A DNA stretch of 64,000 nucleotides from UBA7455 sp026713185 (GTDB lineage: Bacteria; Pseudomonadota; Gammaproteobacteria; Pseudomonadales; Azotimanducaceae), in NCBI GenBank assembly GCA_963665785.1, contig OY762456.1, forward strand, positions 2,914,001 through 2,978,000, given 5' to 3'. The position numbers were made by a program, and so were the translations under genes. This document shows, in pieces, positions 44,224 to 54,096 of this stretch. Below the pieces are notes generated by a model. It ran no database searches. It was given only the letters and a program-made list of their open reading frames with translations, and was not told where the DNA came from. Numbering within the stretch: position 1 is the first letter of the stretch; each line of letters opens with the position of its first letter.

Positions 44224-46026
44224 ATGGTGAAAAATACTAAATTGGCAGTCTGGCTAAAAGAAATTAAAGAACTGTGCCAACCCGACGACTTCATCATCTG
44301 TGACGGCAGCGACGACGAATACAACCGCATGTGGGATATTCTGATCAAGTCCGGTGTAGCCCGGCAACTTGATCACGACAAGAGGCCCAACAGTTACCTG
44401 GTACGATCCGACCCGAAGGACGTCGCCAGGGTTGAAAGCAGGACTTTTATCTGTTCGGAAGATGAAGCTGATGCGGGCCCTAACAACAATTGGATACCAC
44501 CCGATGAAATGCGCAAAACGCTAAGGGGATTATTCAAGGGCTGTATGCATGGTAGAACCATGTATGTCATCCCGTTTTCAATGGGACCTGTGGGATCTCC
44601 CATTGCACATATCGGGGTCGAAATAACCGATTCTCCCTATGTAGTAGCATCAATGCATGTCATGACGAGAATCGGAAAGGCAGTGCTGGAAGAACTCGGC
44701 AGAGATGGTGAATTTGTACCCTGCGTTCATTCCGTCGGATTGCCCCTTGATGACCTGGATAAAGATGTTCCCTGGCCATGCAATCCGGATAACCTTTATA
44801 TCTCCCATTTCCCTGACAGCCGCGAAATCTGGTCCTTTGGATCCGGTTACGGTGGCAATGCACTCCTTGGGAAAAAGTGCTTTGCACTGCGTATCGCATC
44901 GGCAATGGCTCATGATGAAGGATGGTTGGCAGAACACATGCTGATCCTCAAACTGACTAATCCTGAAGGAGCAGTACACTACATAGCCGGAGCATTTCCG
45001 AGTGCCTGTGGTAAAACCAATCTTGCAATGCTGATACCCACAATCCCTGACTGGAAAGTAGAGATGGTGGGCGACGATATATGCTGGATGAAGTTCCAGC
45101 AGGATGGACGTCTGTTTGCCATCAATCCGGAAGCCGGTATTTTTGGGGTTGCCCCCGGTACAGGGATGGCTTCGAATGCCAATGCCATGCTGAGTCTGCA
45201 CAGAGACTGTATTTTTACCAACGTCGCAGAGACCGATGACGGTGATATCTGGTGGGAAGGTATGACCGAAGAACCACCTGACCATCTTATTGACTGGAAC
45301 GGTAATGACTGGACGCCTGAATCCGGCACCCTCGCAGCTCACCCAAACGCCAGATTTACGGTATCAGCAGCTCAATGCCCTGTAATAGCCGATGAATGGG
45401 AGGATCTTGCAGGCGTTCCCATCAGCGCCATTCTTTTTGGCGGACGGCGGGCAACTGTCGTTCCACTCGTCAACGAAGCTGCGAACTGGACTCAGGGTGC
45501 ATTTTTTGGATCTATTATTTCTTCCGAAAAGACAGCCGCTGCCTCTGGTACGATTGGAGAACTTCGCCGCGATCCCATGGCAATGCTGCCCTTTTGTGGC
45601 TACAACATGGCAGACTACTGGCAGCACTGGGTGGACATCAGCAAGATGCAGCATGTACAACTGCCTCGTATCTATTACGTCAACTGGTTTCGCAAGGATG
45701 CCAATGGAAAATACATCTGGCCCGGATTCGGTGAAAACTCCCGCGTTCTGAAGTGGATCTTCGAACGCTGCGAAGGCAGCGCGGATGCTGAAGAGACCCC
45801 CATCGGCAACCTGCCGACTATGGATTCTCTGGATTTATCAGGAATTGATCTTGGCCAGGACGAGATAGCTCAGTTGCTCAGTGTAGAAATCGATGGTTGG
45901 TTGAGCGAGATCCCATTAATCGAAGCCTATTACACCCAGTATGGTGACCGTGTTCCGCAGGCCTTAAGGCAGGAACTGAACAGTCTGAGAGAACGCCTTG
46001 AAAATGCCATGCTTGCTGATGGATAG
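44224..46026 (+). CDS. pckG: Phosphoenolpyruvate carboxykinase (GTP)
   Basis: A 600-residue GTP-dependent PEPCK, matching the usual 600-620: the P-loop GAFPSACGKTNLAMLIPT, hyper-reactive Cys within PSACGKTN, GDDICWMKF, and the mobile lid near FGGRRATVVPLVNEA. It interconverts oxaloacetate and PEP in gluconeogenesis. Most gammaproteobacteria use the ATP enzyme (pckA), so the GTP type is notable. It is co-directional with xthA, 29 bp upstream of it. Confidence 0.96.
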   Translation: MVKNTKLAVWLKEIKELCQPDDFIICDGSDDEYNRMWDILIKSGVARQLDHDKRPNSYLVRSDPKDVARVESRTFICSEDEADAGPNNNWIPPDEMRKTLRGLFKGCMHGRTMYVIPFSMGPVGSPIAHIGVEITDSPYVVASMHVMTRIGKAVLEELGRDGEFVPCVHSVGLPLDDLDKDVPWPCNPDNLYISHFPDSREIWSFGSGYGGNALLGKKCFALRIASAMAHDEGWLAEHMLILKLTNPEGAVHYIAGAFPSACGKTNLAMLIPTIPDWKVEMVGDDICWMKFQQDGRLFAINPEAGIFGVAPGTGMASNANAMLSLHRDCIFTNVAETDDGDIWWEGMTEEPPDHLIDWNGNDWTPESGTLAAHPNARFTVSAAQCPVIADEWEDLAGVPISAILFGGRRATVVPLVNEAANWTQGAFFGSIISSEKTAAASGTIGELRRDPMAMLPFCGYNMADYWQHWVDISKMQHVQLPRIYYVNWFRKDANGKYIWPGFGENSRVLKWIFERCEGSADAEETPIGNLPTMDSLDLSGIDLGQDEIAQLLSVEIDGWLSEIPLIEAYYTQYGDRVPQALRQELNSLRERLENAMLADG

Positions 46027-46055
46027 TGTTTGGAAATGAACCAGGTAAGACAGGA

Positions 46056-46829
46056 ATGCGGATAATCAGTTGGAATGTTAATGGGCTGAGAGCCTGTATC
46101 AAAAAAGGATTTCTCGATTTCCTTTCAGCCAGCAACGCTGATGTACTGGCCATTCAGGAAGTAAGAGCGTTCCGTCATCAACTGGACCCGGCTGCACTGG
46201 AACCTCCTGGCTATACATCCCATTTCGTGAGTGCAGAACGCCCCGGTTACAGCGGGGTGGGTATCTATACCCGGCAACAGCCTGACCATATCGAGACCAG
46301 CCTGGGTATTGACGAATTGGATAGTGAAGGTAGATGCATCATTGTCCGCTTTGGACGCACAACACTCTTCAATGCCTATTTCCCCAAAGGCAATGGCGCC
46401 AATCGTGATAACAGCCGTGTACCGTATAAACTGTCATTTTACGATGCCCTGTACAGAAAAATGCAGACGGCACGGAAACGAGGTCCCGTATTTGTGATGG
46501 GAGATTACAATACCGCGCATCAGGAGATCGACCTGGCCCGACCTAAAACCAATCACAGGAACAGCGGGTTTCTACCCGAAGAACGCGATGTGCTGGATCG
46601 TTGGATCAAGGACGGTTGGTCAGATACTTTCCGCAATCAACATCCAGAAGCACCGGGACATTACACCTGGTGGCGACAATGGGGTGGCGCCCGCGCCAAC
46701 AACGTGGGCTGGCGCATTGATTACATTTTTGCTTCACCTTCCGCCCAACGTAAGGTATCCAACGCTTTCATCATGCCGGAAATCACTGGATCGGATCATT
46801 GCCCTGTAGGAATAGACACGGGAAGTTGA
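46056..46829 (+). CDS. xthA: Exodeoxyribonuclease III
   Basis: A 257-residue AP endonuclease/3' exonuclease: MRIISWNVNGLRACIKKGF, catalytic Glu in AIQEVRAF, GDYNTAHQEID (catalytic Asp/Asn) and GSDHCPVGI (Asp-His pair). It removes 3' blocks and cleaves abasic sites in DNA repair. ATG 46056 is used; an in-frame upstream GTG overlaps pckG and is rejected. Confidence 0.93.
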   Translation: MRIISWNVNGLRACIKKGFLDFLSASNADVLAIQEVRAFRHQLDPAALEPPGYTSHFVSAERPGYSGVGIYTRQQPDHIETSLGIDELDSEGRCIIVRFGRTTLFNAYFPKGNGANRDNSRVPYKLSFYDALYRKMQTARKRGPVFVMGDYNTAHQEIDLARPKTNHRNSGFLPEERDVLDRWIKDGWSDTFRNQHPEAPGHYTWWRQWGGARANNVGWRIDYIFASPSAQRKVSNAFIMPEITGSDHCPVGIDTGS

Positions 46830-46859
46830 TCGCCGTCACTACGTCGGGTTTAAAAATGC

Positions 46860-47672
46860 TCAGTGAAAGGGTTTGTCTCCCTTTACTGTCACCCTGATAC
46901 CAGATCGGGTTTCCGGGAAGTAATCCCATACCGCCATATGTTGGGTACAACGATTATCCCACAGGGCGACTGAATCCGGATACCATTTAAAGCGACAATG
47001 GAATGTCGGATTTTTGACGTGTTCGAACAGCATCTGCAATAAAGCATCGCTTTCTACCCTTGATACACCCTTGATGCGCTTTGTGAAACCACTATTCACA
47101 TAAAGCGCACGTTGTCTGGTAACAGGATGAACCCGGATGACAGGATGTTCTGCCTGAGGGTTTTCCCTTTGCGGTTTGTGATCACCATAATAACCCGTGT
47201 AATTCATTGAATGAAACGCAGTCAAAGGTTCAAGGAAGTCCCGCATCGGTTGACTCAGGGCCTCGTAGGCATCGTACATGTTCGCCCACAACGTATCACC
47301 ACCGTTCGAAGGGGTTCTGTGCATATGCAGGATACTGGCCATCGGTGGTTCCTCGTCGGCAGACACATCCGAATGCCATCCTTCCCCGTTGTTCCTGAGT
47401 GAGTGCCGGTCTGTATGTATTTTCATCAATTCAGGATTGTTGTGACAGTATGGCGCCGCAGGATGGATATGCAATTCACCAAAACGCCGGCCGAATTCGA
47501 GATGCTGATCCGGTGTCATCGGTTGATCCCGGAAAAACAGTACCAGATATTGCATCCAGGCATCATGTAAATCCTGAAACATTTCATCCGACAGGGATTT
47601 TGTCAGGTTCACGCCATGCACAATCGCTCCGATACGCGGTGTGACAGGTTCGAACTCAATCAATTGAGACAT
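46860..47672 (-). CDS. TauD/TfdA-family Fe(II)/2-oxoglutarate dioxygenase
   Basis: A 270-residue dioxygenase with the HxD ligand pair (H100, D102, GWHSDVSADEEPP) and the distal His near 245 (DNRCTQHMAVWDYF), the Arg for 2-oxoglutarate (SGIRVTVKG) and the leader PRIGAIVHGVNL. The substrate is open; TauD cleaves taurine and TfdA 2,4-D, but this is a diverse family. It is 3 bp after the DUF482 gene, at the end of the F420 operon. Its position suggests oxygen-dependent metabolism linked to the operon. Confidence 0.82.
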   Translation of the reverse strand: MSQLIEFEPVTPRIGAIVHGVNLTKSLSDEMFQDLHDAWMQYLVLFFRDQPMTPDQHLEFGRRFGELHIHPAAPYCHNNPELMKIHTDRHSLRNNGEGWHSDVSADEEPPMASILHMHRTPSNGGDTLWANMYDAYEALSQPMRDFLEPLTAFHSMNYTGYYGDHKPQRENPQAEHPVIRVHPVTRQRALYVNSGFTKRIKGVSRVESDALLQMLFEHVKNPTFHCRFKWYPDSVALWDNRCTQHMAVWDYFPETRSGIRVTVKGDKPFH

Positions 47673-47675
47673 AGG

Positions 47676-48842
47676 TCAGTTCTCGCTCCTGAAAGGAGAA
47701 TGTGTCCCGATATATTCTATCTCTTCCTGCACGTAGCGGCGTTCTCCCTGTAAAAAATTTTCTACTGCACTGCGGAACGAAGGATTGACAATCCAGTGTG
47801 CGCTGTATGTGTGAACCGGCAGATATCCTCTGGAAAGTTTATGAGGACCCTGTGCACCTGCTTCCACTCGACTCAGGCCACGTTCAATAGCAAACTGAAT
47901 TGCCTGATAGTAACAGACTTCAAAATGCAGAAATGGATGATCTTCTATACAACCCCAGTTCCGACCATACAGACATTCGCTACCAATAAAGTTAATCGCA
48001 CCGGCAACATAGCGACCATCACGTTTGCACATCACCAGCAGGATATTCAGCGGCATAATCTCCCCAATAATGGAAAAAAACTGACGAGTCAGATAAGAAG
48101 TTCCCCACTTTCTGGCGCCAGTATCCACATAGAACCTGTAGAACGAGTCCCAGTGATGTTCTTGAATTTCATTACCGGTCAGTAACTCAATAGTAACGCC
48201 ATTGGCCACCGCATCACGTCGTTCACGACGGATATTTTTCCTTTTTCTGGAAGACAAAACAGCCAGGAAATCGTCAAAAGTCCTGTAATTTTCGTTTTGC
48301 CAGTGAAACTGGGTATGGGTGCGTTGCAGGAATCCGAATTCACCCATATGTTCCCACTGAGGTCTTTCAGCAAAAGTAATGTGTACAGAAGAAACCTTCA
48401 TTTTTTCTGCAATCTGCATCACACCACTCATCAGGTAATTTTCCAATTTACGCTGATCATCGTCGATTCTGGTCAGCAGGCGTCGTCCCGTTGCAGGCGT
48501 AAACGGTACGGATATCTGGAGTTTAGGGTAATACTGACCACCCGCCCGTTGAAAAGCATCAGCCCAACTGTAATCGAAGACATACTCACCAGAAGAATGA
48601 TTTTTAAGATACATGGGTACTACACCCAGTACACCACCCTTGTCATTGTTTTCCAGCATCAAGTGGTAAGGCGCCCAACCGGTACCCGGGACAACAGACC
48701 CGCTTTTTTCCAGCGCGTCCAGAAAAGCAAAAGTCAGAAAAGGATTAAAGGGCCTGGAGACCGGATTGGCGCAGGCATCCCAGACCTGTTTGCCTATTTC
48801 ACTGATACTGCCGACTGCTTTGATCGTATAGCCAGTGTGCAT
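47676..48842 (-). CDS. DUF482 / FemAB-like acyltransferase
   Basis: A 388-residue GNAT-fold protein of the 'peptidogalycan' DUF482 family: FNPFLTFAFLDALEKSGSV, GVVPMYLKNHSSGEYVFDYSW, CKRDGRYVAGAINFIGSECLYGRNW (quoted in part: RYVAGAINFIGSECLYGR), FEVCYYQAIQFAIERGLSRVEAGAQG. Its role and substrate are unknown. It sits 41 bp after the LLM oxidoreductase and just before TauD, in the same orientation as the F420 genes. Confidence 0.78.
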   Translation of the reverse strand: MHTGYTIKAVGSISEIGKQVWDACANPVSRPFNPFLTFAFLDALEKSGSVVPGTGWAPYHLMLENNDKGGVLGVVPMYLKNHSSGEYVFDYSWADAFQRAGGQYYPKLQISVPFTPATGRRLLTRIDDDQRKLENYLMSGVMQIAEKMKVSSVHITFAERPQWEHMGEFGFLQRTHTQFHWQNENYRTFDDFLAVLSSRKRKNIRRERRDAVANGVTIELLTGNEIQEHHWDSFYRFYVDTGARKWGTSYLTRQFFSIIGEIMPLNILLVMCKRDGRYVAGAINFIGSECLYGRNWGCIEDHPFLHFEVCYYQAIQFAIERGLSRVEAGAQGPHKLSRGYLPVHTYSAHWIVNPSFRSAVENFLQGERRYVQEEIEYIGTHSPFRSEN

Positions 48843-48883
48843 TATTTAGTGCCAGTTTCCAGAAACTCGGCATTAGGAGCTTC

Positions 48884-49879
48884 TTATATAGTGAAATTTT
48901 TTGCAGTAAATGCCTCGAAAGTATTGTCTTGATCATTTTTTGATGGGCAGGCAATAATGTGTGTGGTGATACCCATCTCTGCATATTCACGAATTCTGTC
49001 GTGACATACAGCCGCCGATCCTATATTGGCAATCTGGTCCACCAGCCGATCATCCAATGCACCGGTAGTTTTCGCCCGGTCTCTCTCGGCCCACCCTTCA
49101 GCTATGGTTTTAGCTGCATCTTCGTATCCAGCCCATGCCAGATAGGCGTTATATACCGGGGTTGCATAATAAGGCGCAAAATTGGCCCGGACAGAGTCTC
49201 TTGCAGGCTCGATGTCATCGGTAACAATAAACTGATGCCGGCAGACGATTTCCAAATCTTCCAGTTCTTTGCCCCCACGTGCCGCTCCCACCCGTATGTG
49301 TTCCATCATTTTGGGTAACGCATCGCGGGGAAACAGATTTATGATAACGCCATCACCATGTTCGGCTGCCATTTCCAGCATTTTGCCACGAAGACCGGCA
49401 AGGTAAACTGGCGGAGTGCCCGGAGGGAGCGGTAATTGCCGGTATCCGTGACTGGATAGGGTAACCCCGTCGAAATCAGTTTTTTCTCCAGTGAGCATAC
49501 TCCTGACCAGTTGAGCCGTTTCCTTCACCCGGGTCAATGGTTTTTCGAATTTCTGCCCGTTCCAGTTCTCCATCATCGTTTGACTGGAAGACCCGAGTCC
49601 CAGAATAAATCTGCCGTTTGAGATTTTATGCAGTATAGAAGTGGTGGAAGCCAGCACCGCTGGTGTCCGGGTAAAAACCGGGATAATCGCCGTACCAATT
49701 CGACACCTGTTGGTACTCATGGCAACAGCCGCCGCTGTGGTCAGAGCATCAATTCCCGAAGTATCGGCAAACCAAAGGTCGTCGTACCCCTCCGATTCAG
49801 CCCATTGTGCCTGCTCCAAGGTGCGCTCGACCCCTTCCTGATTAGGCAGCGTCAGTGCCATTCTTTGCTTGACAGCCAT
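48884..49879 (-). CDS. LLM-class F420-dependent oxidoreductase
   Basis: A 331-residue luciferase-like TIM-barrel protein: GYDDLWFADTSGIDALT, RIGTAIIPVFTRTPAVLA, NGRFILGLGSSSQ, and GTPPVYLAGLRGKMLEMAAEHGDG. It is the F420-type LLM subfamily rather than FMN bacterial luciferase, which its location 46 bp after the CofG-CofH fusion supports. Relatives include Adf, Mer and mycobacterial FGD-like enzymes; the substrate is not resolved. No Gln/Glu motif of FGD is claimed. Confidence 0.85.
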   Translation of the reverse strand: MAVKQRMALTLPNQEGVERTLEQAQWAESEGYDDLWFADTSGIDALTTAAAVAMSTNRCRIGTAIIPVFTRTPAVLASTTSILHKISNGRFILGLGSSSQTMMENWNGQKFEKPLTRVKETAQLVRSMLTGEKTDFDGVTLSSHGYRQLPLPPGTPPVYLAGLRGKMLEMAAEHGDGVIINLFPRDALPKMMEHIRVGAARGGKELEDLEIVCRHQFIVTDDIEPARDSVRANFAPYYATPVYNAYLAWAGYEDAAKTIAEGWAERDRAKTTGALDDRLVDQIANIGSAAVCHDRIREYAEMGITTHIIACPSKNDQDNTFEAFTAKNFTI

Positions 49880-49925
49880 AAATCCTACCTTTTCCTATAC
49901 GATAACTACATTGGTATTTCTATTT

Positions 49926-52424
49926 TCAGACGATGTCTGCACCGGTAATTCTATCTCCGTTTTCGAGTCCGGGGCGATACAGTTTCTTTTTCTGACCGGA
50001 TCGCTCTCGTTCATATTTTCTTGCCATGGTATAAACAGGTTCCGTTAATGTCGTGGCGCCGAAAGACTTTGCCTTCTGTACCTCGCTTACTTCACCATAG
50101 GTCGTTGTCCTCTGACGGGGTGTTCTGCCAAGACTGCAAATGATTTTTTCCATTAATTCGGGAGAGGTTTCCTGTCCGTGACTGGCGCCAGCCGCCCGAG
50201 TGATTGTTTCATTCATCAATGTACCGCCAAGATCGTTGACGCCCGCCTGCAGACAGGCTTTTATACCTTCGTGCCCCAACTTGGTCCAGGAAGCCTGGAT
50301 ATTGCGAAAACAGGGGTTCAGCACCAACCTCGCAATGGCATGAATCAGAACGGACTCACGGAATGTCGGTCCCTTGCGCGCATGGCCTTTCAGGTAAACA
50401 GGCGATTCCATGTGAATAAATGGCAGAATCACAAATTCGGTAAAGCCGTTAGTCTCCATCTGCAGTCGACGTACTCGCAACAGATGGCGGGCAACATGTC
50501 TGTATTCTTCCATATGCCCGTACATAATGGTCGCAGTGGTATTGAAGCCCTGCGCGTGTGCCGCCTTCATCACCTCCAGCCATTGTCCGGTGTTGATCTT
50601 GTCGGGACATAAGGTAGCCCTGACTTCGTCATCGAGAATCTCTGCTGCAGTCCCGGGTAACGTGCCTAATCCTGCTGCCTTCAATTGACTCAGAAAATCT
50701 CCAATACCAATCCCCAATGTATGAGCACCCTGCCAGACTTCCAATGGTGAGAACGCATGGATATGCATTTCCGGTATAACCTGTTTTATGGTGTGACAGA
50801 TATCGATATAGGTCTGACCGGTATATTCGGGATGAATACCTCCCTGAAGGCATACTTCCGTTGCCCCCCGTTCCCAGGCTTCCCTGGTACGACGCATCAC
50901 TTCCTCGGCAGAAAGATCGTAGGGTCGTCCCCGCAGATTTTCGCTCAATTTGCCTTTGGAAAACGCGCAGAACTGACACTTGAAATAACACACATTGGTG
51001 TAATTGATATTACGATTTACGCAATAAGTGACTTCATCACCGGCAAATGATCGTCGCAGTTGATCAGCTGCTTGACAGACATGTGTAAAATCATCACCTC
51101 GACTCCTGAAAAGACGAATGATGTCGTCTTCAGTCAATTCATCTCCGGCGACAGCACGATCCAGAACAGGCGACAGATCATCCGATACTGTCGATCTTGT
51201 GAGTCCTGTTACCCGCAAAACCTCATCGTCCGGGGGTGGCGCCAATGCACCTGCAGCCCAGTCATCCATCCTGGCAAAACCCTGGCCATCGATCATACGC
51301 AAAACACGGGATTCCATATCCGGATCAACCCATTTTTTCAGGGTCATGGCATAGGTGGGGTAAATCGCCAAACGTTCGTCAAGGTATCTTCCCGCATTGG
51401 CAGTTTCTGCAGCAAGGTCGGCGAGATGAGGCCAGGGCGCCTCGGGATTCACAAAATCCGGCGTTACCGGTGAAACACCACCCCAGTCATTGATACCTGA
51501 ATGTACTATCTGTGCAAGGACACCCGGACTCAGGTTTGGAGGAGCCTGGATGTTCATATCCGGACCAAAGATAATCCTGGCCATAGAGATTGTCCAAAGC
51601 AGTTCCTCAAGAGGAGGCTCTGGTGCATCCGCCATCAGTGTATCCGGCTTTGCGCGGAAATTCTGAATGATAATTTCCTGAATATGGCCATAAGGCATGT
51701 TGGCTTTACGCAATGCCAGCAGAGCTTCCACACGTTCCCGCCTGGTTTCACCTATGCCTATCAGAATTCCGCTGGTAAATGGAACTTTCAACTCGCCGGC
51801 AACTCGCAGGGTCTCCAAACGTCTTGCCGGCACTTTGTCTGGAGAACCATAATGTGGCATTCCCTTTTCTCCAAGTCTGTCAGAAGCACTCTCCAGCATA
51901 ATGCCCATTGAAACGGAGACCTTGCGTAACTCCGCCATTTCCGCTGCATCCATCAGCCCCGGATTAAGGTGGGGAAGTAATCCGGTTTCCTTTAAGACCA
52001 GGTCCGCCATATCCCTCAAATAGGACAATGTAGATTCCTGATGCAATGACTTAAGTCCGTTTCTCGCTGCCTGATAGCGGAGTTCCGGTTTGTCTCCCAG
52101 TGTAAACAACGCTTCCTTGCAGCCCGCTCTGGCTCCGTTACTGGCTATTTCCAGAACTTCTTCCGGCGATAAATAGGGAGCCCTGAGTTTACGGGGCACC
52201 TGTGCAAAAGTGCAGTAGTGGCAAACATCCCGGCATAAATGAGTCAACGGAATAAAGACTTTTCTGGAGTAGGAAACAACGTTCTGATGTCCCTGGTCGC
52301 GCAATTTTGCAGCAACCTGCATCAGGTCTGCCGTTTCATCACACTCGGAGAGTTGAAAGATCTCCTCGTCAGAGAGCGCATTGCCGCTGTCGGCACTGGC
52401 CAATATCTGCTCAACTATTCTCAT
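49926..52424 (-). CDS. fbiC: FO synthase, CofG-CofH fusion (FbiC type)
   Basis: An 832-residue fusion of two radical-SAM enzymes. The N-terminal half (CofG-like) has CRDVCHYC (C64, C68, C71) and the C-terminal half (CofH-like) has CYFKCQFC (C479, C483, C486). Both clusters look intact. Together they make 7,8-didemethyl-8-hydroxy-5-deazariboflavin (FO) from tyrosine and a riboflavin precursor. This two-domain form is typical of Actinobacteria and of some proteobacteria, whereas archaea use separate CofG and CofH. Its start overlaps the cofC stop by 4 bp. Confidence 0.96.
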   Translation of the reverse strand: MRIVEQILASADSGNALSDEEIFQLSECDETADLMQVAAKLRDQGHQNVVSYSRKVFIPLTHLCRDVCHYCTFAQVPRKLRAPYLSPEEVLEIASNGARAGCKEALFTLGDKPELRYQAARNGLKSLHQESTLSYLRDMADLVLKETGLLPHLNPGLMDAAEMAELRKVSVSMGIMLESASDRLGEKGMPHYGSPDKVPARRLETLRVAGELKVPFTSGILIGIGETRRERVEALLALRKANMPYGHIQEIIIQNFRAKPDTLMADAPEPPLEELLWTISMARIIFGPDMNIQAPPNLSPGVLAQIVHSGINDWGGVSPVTPDFVNPEAPWPHLADLAAETANAGRYLDERLAIYPTYAMTLKKWVDPDMESRVLRMIDGQGFARMDDWAAGALAPPPDDEVLRVTGLTRSTVSDDLSPVLDRAVAGDELTEDDIIRLFRSRGDDFTHVCQAADQLRRSFAGDEVTYCVNRNINYTNVCYFKCQFCAFSKGKLSENLRGRPYDLSAEEVMRRTREAWERGATEVCLQGGIHPEYTGQTYIDICHTIKQVIPEMHIHAFSPLEVWQGAHTLGIGIGDFLSQLKAAGLGTLPGTAAEILDDEVRATLCPDKINTGQWLEVMKAAHAQGFNTTATIMYGHMEEYRHVARHLLRVRRLQMETNGFTEFVILPFIHMESPVYLKGHARKGPTFRESVLIHAIARLVLNPCFRNIQASWTKLGHEGIKACLQAGVNDLGGTLMNETITRAAGASHGQETSPELMEKIICSLGRTPRQRTTTYGEVSEVQKAKSFGATTLTEPVYTMARKYERERSGQKKKLYRPGLENGDRITGADIV

Positions 52425-53122
52425 TTATTCACTTCCTGAAGGTTACTGGACAGCCGTTCCAGAATACCGCTCTCAACAAGATACCGATACGTACCTTTTT
52501 CTTCTTTAAAGCCTTCTGAAGACATAATGCCGGCCAGTTCTTTCAAATCGGACGGAGTATCCACATCAAGCCCGATACCTGGCAAATGTACTATATTGGG
52601 AACAATGCCCTTTGCCTTGGCAATAAGCAAATGACGCCGGAAACTGTCTTCACCAAAACCAAAAGTCATACAGTCCGGTGGTGAACAGGCAATGCAGTTT
52701 GAACCTCCCAAATCACGTGCCGGAACAATAGAAAATTCTGAACTTTCACTCTGTCCCATGCCATCCAGCACAACTTCGAGTTCGTCCTGGGAAACCAACG
52801 GCACATCCCCAGGTAAAAACAGCATACTTTCAACACCCTCACTCACCAGAAATGCAGAGGCAGCAGTCACAGCATTGATTAACCCGGCATTTTCAGGCTC
52901 TGGCATTACCCGGCAGCTGTATTCCCTGGCCAGGTCGGCAACCTGCACATCGCTCGTAATCACCAGAATCTCGTCCACCATGGGACATACCTCAACAATG
53001 GTCAATACATCTTCGACCATCGTCCTGAACAAACCGGTACGTTCACTGCACGACAGTAAACTACCCAGACGTTGTTTTGCGTCACTCAGTTGCTTTATGG
53101 GAATGACTGCAGAAACAGTCAT
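52421..53122 (-). CDS. cofC: 2-phospho-L-lactate guanylyltransferase-family protein (CofC)
   Basis: A 233-residue nucleotidyltransferase: MTVSAVIPIKQLSDAKQRLGSLLS, LFLPGDVPLVSQDELEVV and FGEDSFRRHLLIAKAKG. CofC activates a three-carbon phosphate (2-phospholactate, PEP or 3-phosphoglycerate, depending on lineage) with GTP. The starting acid cannot be read from the sequence here. It overlaps cofD and fbiC by 4 bp each, and its length (233) is near typical. Confidence 0.92.
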   Translation of the reverse strand: MTVSAVIPIKQLSDAKQRLGSLLSCSERTGLFRTMVEDVLTIVEVCPMVDEILVITSDVQVADLAREYSCRVMPEPENAGLINAVTAASAFLVSEGVESMLFLPGDVPLVSQDELEVVLDGMGQSESSEFSIVPARDLGGSNCIACSPPDCMTFGFGEDSFRRHLLIAKAKGIVPNIVHLPGIGLDVDTPSDLKELAGIMSSEGFKEEKGTYRYLVESGILERLSSNLQEVNK

Positions 53123-54096
53123 TGGGTTCCACCCCGCGGTCCAGTAAAAGTCAACACCTGGTCTGCAAGATCAATCCTGTCCTGTAACGTTAGCATGACC
53201 GTATTGGTTACGATAGTTTCCAGACCAAGCGCACGAATTGTACCGGCTTGATTATCATCCTTGGAATCAATGACAAAACCAGTCAGCAATCCTCTGAATT
53301 CGGATACATAGTATTCGGCAACTGCCGAAGCAGTTTGTGGTTTGCCCAGTTCCCTCATCATTTTTGCCGCCGGTCCCTTGATGGCCTGACCCGCTATTAT
53401 AGGCGAAACTGCCACAACCGGAACATTACGTTCCATAATGCTGTCCTGCACCCCGGGTAACCGAAATACGGGGGCGACGCTGACAAAGGGATTCGAAGGA
53501 CAGATAACCACTATTTCCAGCGCCGGGTCGGTAATGGCGCGGGAAAATTCTTCGCTCATACTCGCATTGCCGATTCCCGTAAATTCAAAACCGGCAACAA
53601 CCGGTTCACAGTGGTCTCTAACGAAATAGTGTTGAAACGACAGTGTTTTTCCATCCCGGGTATTGACAACCGTACTCACCTTGTCATCTGTCATCGGAGC
53701 CAGTTTTTGTCGTACACCCAGGGTGAGGCAGAGTTCCCTGGTTATTTCACTTAAGCTCGAACCACCGAGATATTTCTGCGTTCTAAAGATGTGTGTTGCC
53801 AGATCCCTGTCACCCAAACGGAACCAGGTTTCGCCACCAAGACGCTCAAGAGCCTCCAGGAAATTCCAGCTTTCTCCGGACTGACCCCAGCCAACTTCCT
53901 TGTTGTCAACATCCGCCAGTGTATACATGACAGTATCCAGGTCCGGCGAAATTGCCAGTCCAAGATGGATAAAGTCATCACCTGTATTGGCGATTACCGT
54001 GAGTTGTTCAGGAGCCAGTATTCTGGATAATCCAAGAGCCAGTTTGGCGCCACCTACACCACCGGAGATAGCCAGACATTTACCTGAGAACGGCAT
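53119..54096 (-). CDS. cofD: 2-phospho-L-lactate transferase family protein (CofD)
   Basis: A 325-residue CofD/FbiA protein starting with the GGVGGAKLA signature, then NTGDDFIHLGLAISPDLDTVMYTLA (quoted in part: NTGDDFIHLGLAISPDLDT), DRDLATHIFR and ICPSNPFVSVAPVFRLPG. It joins the activated three-carbon unit to FO to form F420-0 or its dehydro form. Its start lies directly after the cofE stop. Confidence 0.95.
   Translation of the reverse strand: MPFSGKCLAISGGVGGAKLALGLSRILAPEQLTVIANTGDDFIHLGLAISPDLDTVMYTLADVDNKEVGWGQSGESWNFLEALERLGGETWFRLGDRDLATHIFRTQKYLGGSSLSEITRELCLTLGVRQKLAPMTDDKVSTVVNTRDGKTLSFQHYFVRDHCEPVVAGFEFTGIGNASMSEEFSRAITDPALEIVVICPSNPFVSVAPVFRLPGVQDSIMERNVPVVAVSPIIAGQAIKGPAAKMMRELGKPQTASAVAEYYVSEFRGLLTGFVIDSKDDNQAGTIRALGLETIVTNTVMLTLQDRIDLADQVLTFTGPRGGTQ

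Noticed and set aside
44650..45342. 230-codon open frame on the minus strand inside pckG
   Set aside because: It is antisense to PckG and shows no recognisable domain.
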